Origin: Clavelina lepadiformis
Taxonomy: Eukaryota; Chordata; Ascidiacea; Aplousobranchia; Clavelinidae
DNA length: 64,000 nt
NCBI RefSeq assembly: GCF_947623445.1
Contig: NC_135240.1
Span: 5,890,001-5,954,000, forward strand
Direction of reading: 5' to 3'
The translations under genes were made by a program, and so were the position numbers. Positions 28,228-39,709 of the stretch are shown in pieces (the first letter of the stretch is position 1; the number at the start of each line of letters is the position of its first letter). The notes below the pieces were generated by a model. It saw nothing but the letters and a program-made list of their open reading frames with translations. It was not told the origin of the DNA and made no database searches.

Positions 28228-28599
28228 TAGGGCTGAGAATCTAGCCGATTTTCTTCAGCCGTTATCCGGATGGCATTTCTTATTAGCTGGTGGTTAACTT
28301 CGCATTGTTAATCGTAGGCAAAACTGCTGTTTATTATTAAGAAATGCGATCAAAAGGGTTGTATTAGCAATTTATGTCATGCTAGACCACAAAGTTTATC
28401 AGGAAAACAAAGTAGCCTATTTAAGCAATGGAATGATTATATAATAGAGCAGCAAATTTCCTCGAGTCAATGGTTAACCAAAAAATTTGCAACATATTCT
28501 CTTCTGTACGTTTTCGGGTAATGGCTAACAAAATCTTTAGTTGCCAAGAGCCCTTATAGCCGCTAGCGGCTATTAGCCGGCCAAATTTTCTCTGCCCTA
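28228..28599. mobile_element. Probable non-autonomous hAT-like element
   Basis: The left end TAGGGCTGAGAA and the right end TTCTCTGCCCTA are near-perfect inverted repeats. The flanking octamers ATGTACAC and ATCTATAC agree at six of eight positions. Near the right end GCCGCTAGCGGC forms a perfect palindrome, and CGGCTATTAGCCGG a second. No coding frame is present. The decayed duplication suggests an older insertion than the hAT-type element at 8182. Confidence 0.55.
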
Positions 28600-30075
28600 A
28601 TCTATACCGAAAATAACGGAGCCATTAGCAAACAGTAATTTCCCGAAGATTTCATAATATAACTGCAGTCGGTTTGCATGAGCCGAGATTATTTTGGCAT
28701 GACGTATTGACGTTTACGTTACCTGCTTGCAATGCTAGCTCAGCCTGTTTCATTCACACCAAAGATCATAGAAATCATAGAGTATATAGACTTGGATTCT
28801 CCCTATCGTGAGTCGTGACGTCATTATTTAATCACGCCAATCATGTGTTTATATAATATCTATGATAATAACAGAGAAAGTGTACAGCATAGATACATTC
28901 TACAATCTACAAATTCTACAGTATAATAAAAACCTTTCCTTGTAAACTATTTCCGTTTTAATATTAAAACCTTTCGGTCGACAAAAGGTTAGACTTAGAG
29001 TATTCTAACCGCACACAACCATAGAGTCAGATAGTTTAACAGGTAAATTAAGTGAAGATACCCTCGTAAGGCAAAGGGTCACTTACATTTATGGTTTTCT
29101 ATTTCTACTAAAGTTTGCATAAAAATAAGCATTCTCCTTAATCTGCTAAATTTGTTATTGTTTCCATGAAGCAGGGAATTTGGGAAGTGTGCTGCTTGAT
29201 AATGCAGTTTTTGTTTGATGAAATTAATGAATGACAAAACGAAATGTTAATGGGTGCGTAAGACAATAGCTAGCCTAAATGCAAATTTAAATTTGACGGT
29301 GTTAATAAAGGTTCATATGGAAATATTACACATATCCTACACTGTAAAAAATCTTTTCTAATTATAAGTCAGTGAGACAGTTGAGACTAACTATAAGCCA
29401 TACTTTTCGTTGGAAGACTAACTATTAGTCTCAATTGTCTCACTGACTTATAATTAGAAAAGATTTTTTACAGTGTACTTCAGTACTTTGACTATGTTAT
29501 GTGCGTAGGCTGTATTGTTCAGTGGTTCCCAAATCCCAACCTGGAAGGGCAACGTGTAGAGAGAATGCAGAGGAGCACAAGTTCAGATAGGGGAGGCAGT
29601 ATATATTGAAAAGATTCCAGGGTGCATTTCATGTGACGCTTACATTGAAGGTGGATTTGGCATATATAACGAGTAGGATGAATGGAGTGCTAAGCCATGC
29701 TAGGCTAACTGCAATCTCTAAAAATATAGAGGAACTAGGCTACTACTACCACTGTATACTAGCTACTTTCGTTTAAACAAGAAAAACCAAAAAAGTAAAG
29801 TAAATTTGTAGTTGTGCCAACGTACTATTTCCTCCGTGTCATGCCCAGGTCAATCAAATTTATGTCACTCCACTGTAGGTCACGTTGAAGATCTTTGGCG
29901 TAACTCATGTGAATGCACCCCGGAAAAGGTTGAAAATTACTGAGCTAGTTGAATGTTTAACTTTAAGCTAATTGGCCATATTTTTTTGTTCGACCAAAGT
30001 TTAGAATCTATTATTTTAGGAATGGCCTACACTGCTTGCATTTCATAGGCCTAGTAATACATAAACACTTAACAG
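28600..30075. other. Intergenic region upstream of AVL9
   Basis: No coding exon is visible. It holds one hairpin MITE (29340-29475), listed separately, and the presumed promoter of AVL9. I see no TATA box close to the AVL9 start. Confidence 0.4.
29340..29475. mobile_element. 136-bp hairpin MITE, copy 1
   Basis: This copy has 51-bp terminal inverted repeats starting CACTGTAAAAAATCTTTTCT, a loop of 34 bases, and TA on both sides (29338-29339 and 29476-29477) as target duplication. The TA target suggests mobilisation by a Tc1/mariner-type transposase. It differs from the copy at 41617-41752 by a single base (CAGTTGAG against CAATTGAG), which turns one A-T pair of the hairpin stem into a mismatch or G-U pair. 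It lies 600 bases upstream of the AVL9 start codon. Confidence 0.9.
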
Positions 30076-32283
30076 ATGGAAGATTTTGATGATATCGAAC
30101 AAGCTGTTCTTCACATTGTTGTGGTTGGATTTCATCACAAAAAAGGGTGCCAGGTGGAATTTTCTCACCCACCACTCGTTGATGGAGAAAGTGCAGACAG
30201 CCACCTTGTTCCTGAAGAGTGGAAATACTTGCCTTTTTTGGCACTGCCAGATGGGGCACATAATTATATGGAAGATGCCATATATTTTCATTTGCCTCCC
30301 AGAGCACATTATAAACGAAAAACTACAGTTTATGGTGTTTCATGCTACCGTCAAATCTCTACACATTTGTTAAAACGCAAGGATGCGGACGTTACAAGGG
30401 AAACAGTGCAGAAAAGTGTTGTTGTTTTAAGTCAATTGCCCATCTACGGAATACTTCACGCAAAACTGCAGATGATTACACAAGCCTATTTTGAGGAAAA
30501 AGATTTTGCAAAAAATGAAATCTTGAAGGAACTATTTGATCATGTCAATCTTTCACTTAAAAAAATTGAAGAATCACAAAAGTATTTGGGGCTGTCGTCT
30601 CGAGCGCTAGTTTTGAAGTTTCAACACAAAATAGTGATGTTGTTTAAGTTGCTGCTGCTGGAACGTACGGTTCTTTTTCACGTCTCACCGGTGCAAAAAC
30701 TTGTCGGCAGTATGATGGCCCTTCTGTCACTCTTTCCTGAAATGATAGATAAAGGCTTGTCGCAGTGCACCACCACTTTTGCCGAGCATGTTAGAAATGT
30801 AAAGGATTCCATATCACTATGCTCAACCAATGACAGAGTTTCTGAAGACATTCAAAGCACCGGCTCATTGATAGAAAGTGATAACAAGGAAGACGTTCAT
30901 AGTAATTCCTTTGAAGAAAAAGATGATCCCACATTACAGCAAGCAGAAACCACCGATTCTTTGCTAACTATGCCTCAAAGTGAGAATATTGTAAGGAAAA
31001 CAGACCAAAAAATCTCAATGAATCTTGCAGAGAAAACTAATACAGTTGTTGAAAATACTAATGCCACAAATGGATCTTTAGAAAGTATCTCCCTGGAACA
31101 TGGACAAACTTCAGAAAGTGCCTTAGACAATGCCCTTAGTTGCACCGAAGGTAATGGTGTTGTTTTAAATTCACTCTCTGTAACTACAGAAAGGAAAACA
31201 ACTGTTACTGACTCCAGTTTTTGGAACGTTACTTCAGAAACAGCGATGAATATGGCTGCTACAGTTACGTCAAGGTTAGAATCCATTTCTTCATCAATCA
31301 CTGCATCACTTACAAACCAGGAAAGCATTGACATATCTTCATGGAACCTAATTCATGACATCGAAGATGACGACGATGACAGATTAGCCGCAAGTTTTGG
31401 TAATTCTCGGTTAGAAATAAAAACTGATTCACCAGCTAAATCTCACAAAGATAGTTCTGCTGCCAAAAAGGCTACTAGCACGGCGAACAAAGACGAAAGT
31501 TCGATTATAAAACTCATGAAGTTGGATAACTACGAATGTACATTAAGCACCAATGAATATGGGTTTCCTCTGTCTATTTTTACTCGTGGCTATCTTTGTT
31601 TCCCCTACATTGCTTTGCAACAACACGGCGAACTCACCGAAAATCTAGAGAGGGGTTACGTTGTAGGTGCCACAAATATTTTGTTTAAGACCCACACTCA
31701 TTTGGCTGATGTTGTGGTGGAAATTGATGATGCTATTCTGGAAGTTCGTGACAACAATCTGAAACGATTGCTTCACCTGTCTGCCGCAGATTTGAGATTC
31801 GCTGACTACTTGGTGAGCAACGTCTCGGACAGAGGCGTTGAAGACGTGTTCCTTGATGCTACTGGCTGGGAAGGTGGAGATGAATGGATACAGGCACGTT
31901 TCACAGAATACCTTATAGCCATGCTTGCCATATCTACGGAAGTAAATGCCAATCCAAAGGACCTCCATGACTTCAATGACGCTTTCCTTGCAGCGTGGAA
32001 GCAGACACAAAATTATCAGGTCTGGCTGACACACGAACACCCTGGCATGAAAGATGCCAAGACATCTCATCCGTTTCAAGCCCAGTATTCCGTCAGTGAC
32101 ATGCGACTTCGGCTTCATCATAATCTGCAAAGCAGCGACCGCGGCCGCAAAATCGAAGATGCCGTGAGCTCAGCCAATCAGGCGGTTGCTTCCACGGGAA
32201 AGATGGTGGGCAATGTTTTGGTTTCTGCCAGGTCCACAGTGACCTCGTGGTGGTCCAACAGAACGAAAAAGGAGCCACCATAA
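30076..32283 (+). CDS. AVL9: Late secretory pathway protein AVL9 homologue, intronless
   Basis: AVL9 is a DENN-related protein that acts in Golgi-to-surface and recycling traffic and in epithelial polarity. The 735-residue frame is uninterrupted. The N-terminal half carries the family block VLHIVVVGFHHKKGCQVEFS, EEWKYLPFLALPDGAHNY, ETVQKSVVVLSQLPIYG, AYFEEKDF and VSPVQKLVGSMMALLSLFPE. Residues about 260-475 are a serine/threonine/acidic linker with little conservation. The C-terminal half resumes with STNEYGFPLSIFTRGYLCFP, VVGATNILFKTHTHLADVVV, LRFADYLVSNVSDR, FLDATGWEGGDEWIQARF and HPFQAQYSVSDMRLRLHHNL. Human AVL9 is about 648 residues, the linker here being longer. An AG directly precedes the ATG (TTAACAG|ATG), so the start may lie right at a cis- or trans-splice acceptor. 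Being intronless is unusual, since vertebrate AVL9 has many introns. Confidence 0.95.
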   Translation: MEDFDDIEQAVLHIVVVGFHHKKGCQVEFSHPPLVDGESADSHLVPEEWKYLPFLALPDGAHNYMEDAIYFHLPPRAHYKRKTTVYGVSCYRQISTHLLKRKDADVTRETVQKSVVVLSQLPIYGILHAKLQMITQAYFEEKDFAKNEILKELFDHVNLSLKKIEESQKYLGLSSRALVLKFQHKIVMLFKLLLLERTVLFHVSPVQKLVGSMMALLSLFPEMIDKGLSQCTTTFAEHVRNVKDSISLCSTNDRVSEDIQSTGSLIESDNKEDVHSNSFEEKDDPTLQQAETTDSLLTMPQSENIVRKTDQKISMNLAEKTNTVVENTNATNGSLESISLEHGQTSESALDNALSCTEGNGVVLNSLSVTTERKTTVTDSSFWNVTSETAMNMAATVTSRLESISSSITASLTNQESIDISSWNLIHDIEDDDDDRLAASFGNSRLEIKTDSPAKSHKDSSAAKKATSTANKDESSIIKLMKLDNYECTLSTNEYGFPLSIFTRGYLCFPYIALQQHGELTENLERGYVVGATNILFKTHTHLADVVVEIDDAILEVRDNNLKRLLHLSAADLRFADYLVSNVSDRGVEDVFLDATGWEGGDEWIQARFTEYLIAMLAISTEVNANPKDLHDFNDAFLAAWKQTQNYQVWLTHEHPGMKDAKTSHPFQAQYSVSDMRLRLHHNLQSSDRGRKIEDAVSSANQAVASTGKMVGNVLVSARSTVTSWWSNRTKKEPP

Positions 32284-33740
32284 CTCAATACAAATATTAT
32301 TGTATAAAGAATATTTTAATTATGTTTGTTTAGATGTTTAGCAGTTTTTCACTGTGACTGTGCTAAGACTTTCAAATCTATTGAAATATTTTATCCAATT
32401 GCCCAACAATAGCTTTTTTATTACAAGGTTTCATGTAAATTTTAATGACAATCTTTTACAACAAAACAAGTTAGTGCACAGAGCAAGAAGCATTGGGTGT
32501 ACAATGTGATATATTTTCAGCAACAGGCTCAGGATATACTTTAATGTCACCTTTTGGAGAAAAATGTTTGTCATACCACTTCGGTGTAAGTGCCTACAAC
32601 TGGTTTGTATCCTTGCATTATGCTAGACTGCTATGAGAAAGTTATACTCATGTTCTTATCAATTTGCTAAGTTTTTTGTGTGTGATGCTTTTGTGTGGCG
32701 ACCAATTACATGTAACTCAGATGAGACAAGCTGTTTTTGACAAAGTTTAGATGAATAATACCGGCTTTTTGTTTGATTTTGTTTACTGCTTGTATACGGT
32801 TAAATGCATTCTGTGTGTACCGATGTTATTGTGTAATGATATAGCCTAGCGTAGATCTGTTGTAAAATTTATAGCTGTTGTGAAACATTTCGGTGCAATA
32901 TATTGCCACTGTTTTCCTAGATTTCATGCCCACGTGTAAATGTAGTAAATGTTTATTGTGTTGTCTTTCTTTCGTACTAGGTACATTTAGAATCATTCTA
33001 AATATCTTGATACCTATTGATAAAACTCTTGTGATGGCTTTTTTGTGAAATATATTGTTCGTAACATCGATCATTCTTACACAGATATTGTGGAAAATAA
33101 GATATACTGTATGCGTAATCGAATTTGATTTGATAGTTGAGTTTGTGAGATTTTGAAATAAATTATATTATACCCTTCTTAAATTAGGAAATTTGTATGT
33201 TTGTTTCTATTTATTTTTTAAGCTTGCCTGAAATAAGCTGATGTAATAAAACATTTCCATGTGGGAAATGCAGTCAGTATATATGTGAATGTAGACTGAA
33301 TAAATTGTTGTCTTCAGCTTCGTGCATTTATTTAAAATGTCTGTTTGTGTAATTTTATTGGTTGTTACTGACTTTCACATTTACTCTATTCCATAAGGGG
33401 ATTATTTCTGACAAGTTCCACACATCTAAGTAATGCTGTAAACGTAAGGAACAACTACAATGTTGTGAAACAGGCTTTGAAGAAAATAAACTACTAAGTT
33501 AGTTGCTTTGTTTAAAAGGTAAAATATATCTTTGTTCATTTTGAAAGCAAACTCTTTAACTACGGTGTTGTTTGAATATTTCAAGGTATCATAGAACTAA
33601 GAAAGCTTGGATTGAATTATTGTTAAATGCTGTTACTTATAATTATACTCCACTAATATGATTTATAGAACATTAATCATCTCTATTTTACTTGCGCTAC
33701 CATACAATAAGTAAATCACAGAGTATGTCATGTTTTTTAG
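32284..33740. other. AVL9 3' region and FOCAD upstream region
   Basis: This stretch is AT-rich with no coding exon. AATAAA-type signals occur near 33158, 33246 and 33300, and any could end the AVL9 transcript, which would then have a 3' untranslated region of roughly 0.9-1.0 kb. The last bases (TCATGTTTTTTAG, ending 33740) form a strong splice acceptor just before the FOCAD start codon. Confidence 0.45.
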
Positions 33741-33759
33741 GGTAAGCACTAAGCAAGAA

Positions 33760-36700
33760 ATGGCCGACATGAAGCACTTTTTAAAGTATCCAGTCATACT
33801 TGCTCAAACTGTGCAGAAAAATTATGAAGATGTCCAAAAGAAACTGCTATCAGGGGAGCCCCAGCATAAAATTGAAGCACTTCAGCAATTGTGGAGTAAT
33901 CTGTGTAACCCCGGCGATGCAATAATAGGTGCATGTTCTTGTGATGCAATAATAGCTCTTGTTCAGCATGTCGATGGTCTGTTGAAAGTAAGTGATGTTT
34001 TAAACACACTCTCTAATCTGACGCCATCAGCAAAATCCACACAATGGCTGGTCAGACTTGCATTTCAAATTCTGGTCTTTCAGTTTCAAGTTGGAGCCAA
34101 CCCATGCGACGAATGCAAGCAATTGCATTACATATCACCATACAAACTGCGATTACATCCACACCCTTTGATTTCTATGATTGAGTCGGCATCTCAAACT
34201 TGGCCTCAAATTTTGTCCGAAGTTCAGAATATGTTCCTGCAGTGTTGTTTATCGGATGTTGGTTTGAAAGAGAGCAATGTATTTGAGATCATGAAACCCT
34301 TGTTCCTTTATATCTTCTGTAATCCATCTCAAGATGATCAATCGTTCCACAGAATAAATTCTTTATTTACTGTCATTGAAAGTTCAAATAAAACTGAAAT
34401 GGTTGAGAATAGTTGTGAACATATTGTCACTGGATACCAGTTTTTCAAAACCATTTTTCCACATACCACTATGAAGGGACTGAATTTACTAATGTATACC
34501 CAATACATTGCAAAAGTTCATCAAAGTGTTCCAAGAGAGAATGCGCAATGCATTCATCAACAATGTGCAAGTATCCTGACAACTTGCCATGATTCCTTAA
34601 CCCAACCTGTGATTACATCTTTGTGTCATTTACTACACGTTTCATTGCAAGACTTAATCTTTCATTCAAGCTGTCCTTGTGTTGTGAATGTCTGTTTAGC
34701 TCACCTGGTGTGTCAAGCTCAACCCCACTGCTTGCAGTCGCTCATACGAAGCACCATGGTACTTACAGAGTCACCTTTTTGGTCAGGTCCTGTTTCTAGG
34801 CATGCAGTGCTGAGTCTTTATTCCTTGAAAGTTTCACTGATGCCTTTGCTTTTGGCCAAGGATTGTGTGGGATTTTCTTCGTTGAAATCATCGCTCTACG
34901 CTGCCATGCGAAAAATTGACAATGTCATCAACAGTCTAAAAGTCACTGAGGAACTTGGCGATTTGTGCTCTGAGGTTTTCTATAACTTACACAATAAACA
35001 CAGCAATGTTTGGTTTACAAATATTGTGCAGACACTGTCTGCGTTTAGAGGCACCAACAGCGACAACGTTATGGCTAGGCTGTACGTGATAATGAAAGTA
35101 AATTCACAAAGTGCAATACCTTTGATATCTTCATTACTAACCTGTGCAATGGTCATGCAAAGCATTACGCATGGACAAATGGTGTCTGAAAAATCATACA
35201 AAGAATGCATGAACGTCTTAGGATATATAGCATGTCAGTATCCAGACATTTCACTAAACATATTGCCAACTATATTATACTGTGCCAAAAATGAACAGGA
35301 CGTTCAGAAACAAAAACAACTGTTGCTGCTTTTGCCAGAATTGGCGTCGAATCCTGACTGTATTGCTCCAATTCTAGGCACTGTCCAAGCAATGTGTGCA
35401 GTCCCACCAATGCAACCCTTGGCAATGAAAATGATGCTTCAACTGTGGCAGCGACAGGAACGCTGCTTTCCATATCTTCAGAAAATGATGCTTCAACTGA
35501 AAGCACCGTTCAATGTGTCTTTAAGCAATGAACTGGTGACCATGAGTGCTTTTGCTGTGAAAGAAATGTGTCATACCGAGCCATACAAAAATACAAGTGA
35601 TTTGGTGAAATTTATATCTACACTGATTAGCAAAAGAATCCACCCTGGTCAGGCCTCACTTCTGGTCGAAGCATTGATTTATCTGATTGAGTCTGAAGTT
35701 GTGGACATAAGAACAACTTGGGGGACCTTAAAAGACACGATACTGGCTTACAGCTCTGCTGTTGTTACAAAATCAACTCTGAAGTTCCTTGCTTTGGCAG
35801 CTTCCCTCAATGAAGAAATTTCAAGCTGCTTACAATTCAAGCAAGATATTGTTGAATTGATATGGAAATATGTGGAGCATCATAATGCGGAAGTGACCAA
35901 CTACGCTTTGGTGAGTTTAGCACACTTTAAAGTTGATAACTTTTTCATAAAACATTTACCACTTAAATTACGACCAGAAGAACCCCAGCCTGAAAAAGAC
36001 GAAAATCCAGAAGTAGTAAGAGCAAAGTTTTTTGCTCAACCAATACCGGGTCACTGCTTCATGCTTCTCGTACAAAATTCTTCGCCTCAGACCCAATATT
36101 TCTTGCGTTCACTTCTCAGCCAAGAACTTGCAAACTTTCCTCGAGATGTAAAACACAGAGCAATGCAGTCTTTAAAGAAAACTACTTGTTCCAACGCTAT
36201 CAGTGAAGTGCCCAAGTTCATGTTGAAGATGTATGAAAGGAATAAATTGCCAAACCTCAAGTCAAGTTTTGCCACTGGTCTGCTAATGACCTATGACTCT
36301 CAAAATGATAGCAATTCTGCACCGAAAAGTTTAGTTTCCGCCGGCAGAAATGTTTTTCAGCTTTTACAGGCTTTGTTGTCAGAAGTGACCGTCGATCCAA
36401 AGACTTGGCAAAATGTGCTATGGTTAACTCATGCTTGGAAGGCCTTCATGCAGAAATGCTTTAGGACAATGGTGAAAGGTAGACAAGCAGAACTAGAAAT
36501 GCAATTGCAGCAGAAAAACTGTGACAAAGAGGACATAGAGATTAAACACGCCACAACCGAGCTATGGTGCAGAGACAAAATTACTGAACAACTTAAAACA
36601 ACTTCCAAAGGCACTCCAAGCATGCAGGGAAATGCCATTTTAGCACTTGCTGCGTTGTTGTGTGCAACCAAGTCCCAAAAAATGAACAAAGAAGAAAGTG

Positions 36701-39294
36701 CAGATCTTCCCTCTGACAGTTCGGGATACTTAGGTGTCAATCATTGGACTCGAATGGCAGTCGATACAGTGATAAGTGTTGTAGACTCTAATTACAAACC
36801 CTCTGGAAGAATTTTTAGCTGGTGTCAGTATCGTGCAGTCTCCAAAACTGGACGTTTAACTACGTCTGATCTTGGGAAAATTTGCGCAATGCATTCCTTG
36901 AAATTGGTAACATCTGTTTTAATTTCCACAAACTCTGATGGCATAGGTGCTGTTTTGGATATTCTTGGTAAATCCATATCAAACAAACATTCTCAGTCGA
37001 CTGCAGCGACAAATTCAACCATTAAGCTCCATTGCAGCATATCATTGGGTGGTGTCATATCACAGTTGTATGTTGAGAAGTTTTATGAGACTTGTGATAT
37101 GTCCATAGCTCAAAAACTCGACGATTGTATCGTCTCCTTAACTGAAAACATATTCACCGCCAACAAATTGAGCAATGATCAGGATGAGGACACAGATGAA
37201 GAGGAAGAAGATGATCTTGGGGCTGTAGTCGCTGTCGGAATACTTCTTCCTGCTGTGTTAGTCTACGGAAATGTGACTTTAAAAGAGAAGGCTCTAAGTA
37301 TTCTAGGTCGGCTGGAGAATCTCCTTGAAAGTTTAGATGATAAACCTATCATTTATGTGCAAACCGTTTGTGCCACAATTGGCTGGGTTCATGTATCCTG
37401 TCGCAACGTCAAAGCTCGTGAAGCAAACTCAAGTGTTGTCATACTCAAAAATATAAGAAACATTTTTGACAACAAAAACAATGTTGTTCTGGCTCAGTGT
37501 GTTTCCACATTGTGTTGCGCTCTAAGTCTGGAGGAAGAGAGTGAAAGTTTAAAACTGTTTAATGATTTCTATGCCAAGTGGCTCACACAAACGTCAAACG
37601 ATCGATTACCAACTCGTCAGAAGTTAACCAGCATCAATGGTCTTGCGGCTTTGGTTGGTTCTGATTTTATTTTTACATTGTGCATGCCGGAAAACATGAT
37701 TAAGATTAACAACAAAGTGTCGAAGGTAGTTCAAATTTTGCAAGCTTTCATACGCAGCGGCAAAGATGTGGGCATGTCCAGTAACTCCATACAACTTCTC
37801 GGACATTTGTACCTTTCTTTGCAAATGAGCCCAACTCGATCTTCAAGTATACCATCATCGTTCACTTACTTGGCAGACACGAGTATTCTTAAGCCCATGT
37901 TTAATTTGATTCTTGAGTACTCTAAGAAAAAACATGACAGCTCCTATCAGGATAAACTGTATGCAGTTGTACTGCCACTGTCTGAAGCAGCCTGTAAGGC
38001 CAGTGCTGCACTACCACCTGTAAATTGGTCTAGTGCATTTTCTCCAATGTTTGATGACAGCAACTTAGGAGAGAAATTGCAAAACTCTTGCTTTCGATTA
38101 CTTCTCTCTCAATGTAGGGAAAATTCTACTGCGTCTTCTCTTCTAACAAAATGGATCCAAATCCCATTGTTTCAAAGCTTGCATTCTGTCACGAAAGAGT
38201 CAATTTTTAGGTCTTTCAATGTCCTGATCGGAAATCTTTCAAGCAACAGCACAATTCCATTGCTAAATCATGCCGTTACTGTTTTGCTTTCCGGGCCTTC
38301 TAGTTTTAGTACTTCCATTTTAATGGGAATACTTTCAGCTCTTAAAATGAATGACATCCCTGAAGACGTGCCTGGTCATTTGTTCGACATCACAAGAAAG
38401 ATTATACTTCACTACCCATTCTCAATTGAAGAGAAATTAGCTTTGGAGCAGTGGACTATTATTGCTGAGTGTGCTAACGAATGGAAAGAGTGGGAAAAGT
38501 TAATTACGAAGGAACATACAGCTTTGGCAAGCAGACTATTATTTATTAAATGTTGGTTGTTAAGGAAAGGCCAAGGACCCATGAAGTGGTGTAATGATTG
38601 CATTAATTTAGTTTCATCTACAACAAATAAAGACATGTGGTCTGCCAATTTGCTGATCTTGTACCAATGCTTCGTGGACGTTTCGCATTGCAAAGCGGAT
38701 CACTTCAGTCTGGCCAAGAGAATACAATGGCTTCAAGAACTTATGGGAGATATCAAAAATTCGGTTTTAGTGACACCTGATGCTTTTCTCACAAGAGTAT
38801 TTTCAGTGGCTGTGCTAGCCTGGAGTGGAAATACAATTAATTTGCAAGGTGAGGGAATAAATTTCTGTGATCATACTTTAGCTAATGACAATGGAAATTA
38901 AATTCATTAACATAGGAGAAAATTTTTAACTGCCTGCAGAGTGAATGGACATTCAAGTCCAGTTGGTTTGAATTTATTTTTGTAACTTTTTTTAGAAGAC
39001 GGAAAGCTGGAGAACCAGATTGAATCCATGATGTTTTGCAAGGACTTCTTATGGAATCATTCTTTGGCTTTGCTTCCACATGCTCTTAACAAATTTGTGC
39101 ACAAAACCGGCTGTGATGACCATTTTACTCAATTCGTGATAGAATGGCTTGTTTTTATGCAACAAAATCGACGTGACATAAGTAATGAGGACATCACGCA
39201 ATGTATACCACATGCTTTACTTCAATTACGTCAAAATAAATTATTCTTAAAGTCATCATTGTGGACCAATGCTGTTGCTGCCTTGCTGTTATAG
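33760..39294 (+). CDS. FOCAD: Focadhesin (FOCAD), two coding exons
   Basis: Focadhesin is a large alpha-helical repeat protein. In vertebrates it is found at focal adhesions and stabilises the SKI-complex cofactor involved in mRNA decay. Exon 1 (33760-38848) and exon 2 (38996-39294) join in phase to give 1,795 residues, almost the length of human FOCAD (about 1,801). The protein begins MADMKHFLKYPVILAQTVQK. It includes NPCDECKQLHYISPYKLRLH followed by PHPLISM, a family hallmark near the N-terminus. The middle region reads as HEAT-like helical repeats, and an acidic run DEDTDEEEEDD lies near residue 1,145. I chose ATG 33760 over ATG 33730 because the latter lies in a splice-acceptor tract ending at 33740. 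Nearly 5.1 kb of coding sequence without an intron is remarkable, since the vertebrate gene has dozens. It is convergent with STN1, 415 bases away. Confidence 0.93.
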
Positions 39295-39660
39295 ATTGAC
39301 GTGTAGTTATTGTTCCACTTTGTTAGTGCTTGAGTTTAAATTTGTATTGTTCTCTTAACATAAGCTATGGATAGAACTTCTATCCAAAGAAGTAATATTC
39401 CTAACTTTCCAAAGCATGAATTTGCTGTCATTCTAACACCTGTCAAACTGTTATTGTCCTCTCGCATTTAGAATTGTGCATTGATCAAGTTGGTGCTCAT
39501 TTCAGAATTACCAGTGCAAGAAGTTCATTAAATAACTTTTTTTAAATACCGGGTCTCTAGGTCTGAGGAATTGATGTTTGCTTGCTTTAGTGTGGGCTAA
39601 GGGATATGACAGTAGCTTTCTTGCTAATTTAGTAGCTGTATGTACAGTAAAAGTTACAAG

Positions 39661-39666
39661 TTTATT
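39661..39666 (-). terminator. Polyadenylation signal of STN1
   Basis: TTTATT on the + strand reads AATAAA on the minus strand, 44 bases after the STN1 stop codon. The 415-base gap to the FOCAD stop therefore holds both 3' ends. Confidence 0.55.
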
Positions 39667-39709
39667 ATTACAAAAATTAAAAAATGAAACCAGCGTATTA
39701 TATATCTGC

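Noticed and set aside
31645-32130. 161-codon minus-strand frame inside AVL9
   Set aside because: It is an antisense shadow of the conserved C-terminal half of AVL9.
32284-33740. AVL9 and FOCAD as an operon
   Set aside because: The genes share a strand, but 1.5 kb with several polyadenylation signals separates them, far more than in known tunicate operons.
33730-33759. Upstream ATG adding ten residues to FOCAD
   Set aside because: The ATG lies in a TTTTTTAG splice-acceptor tract, so it is unlikely to be in the mature message. The next ATG at 33760 fits the family N-terminus.
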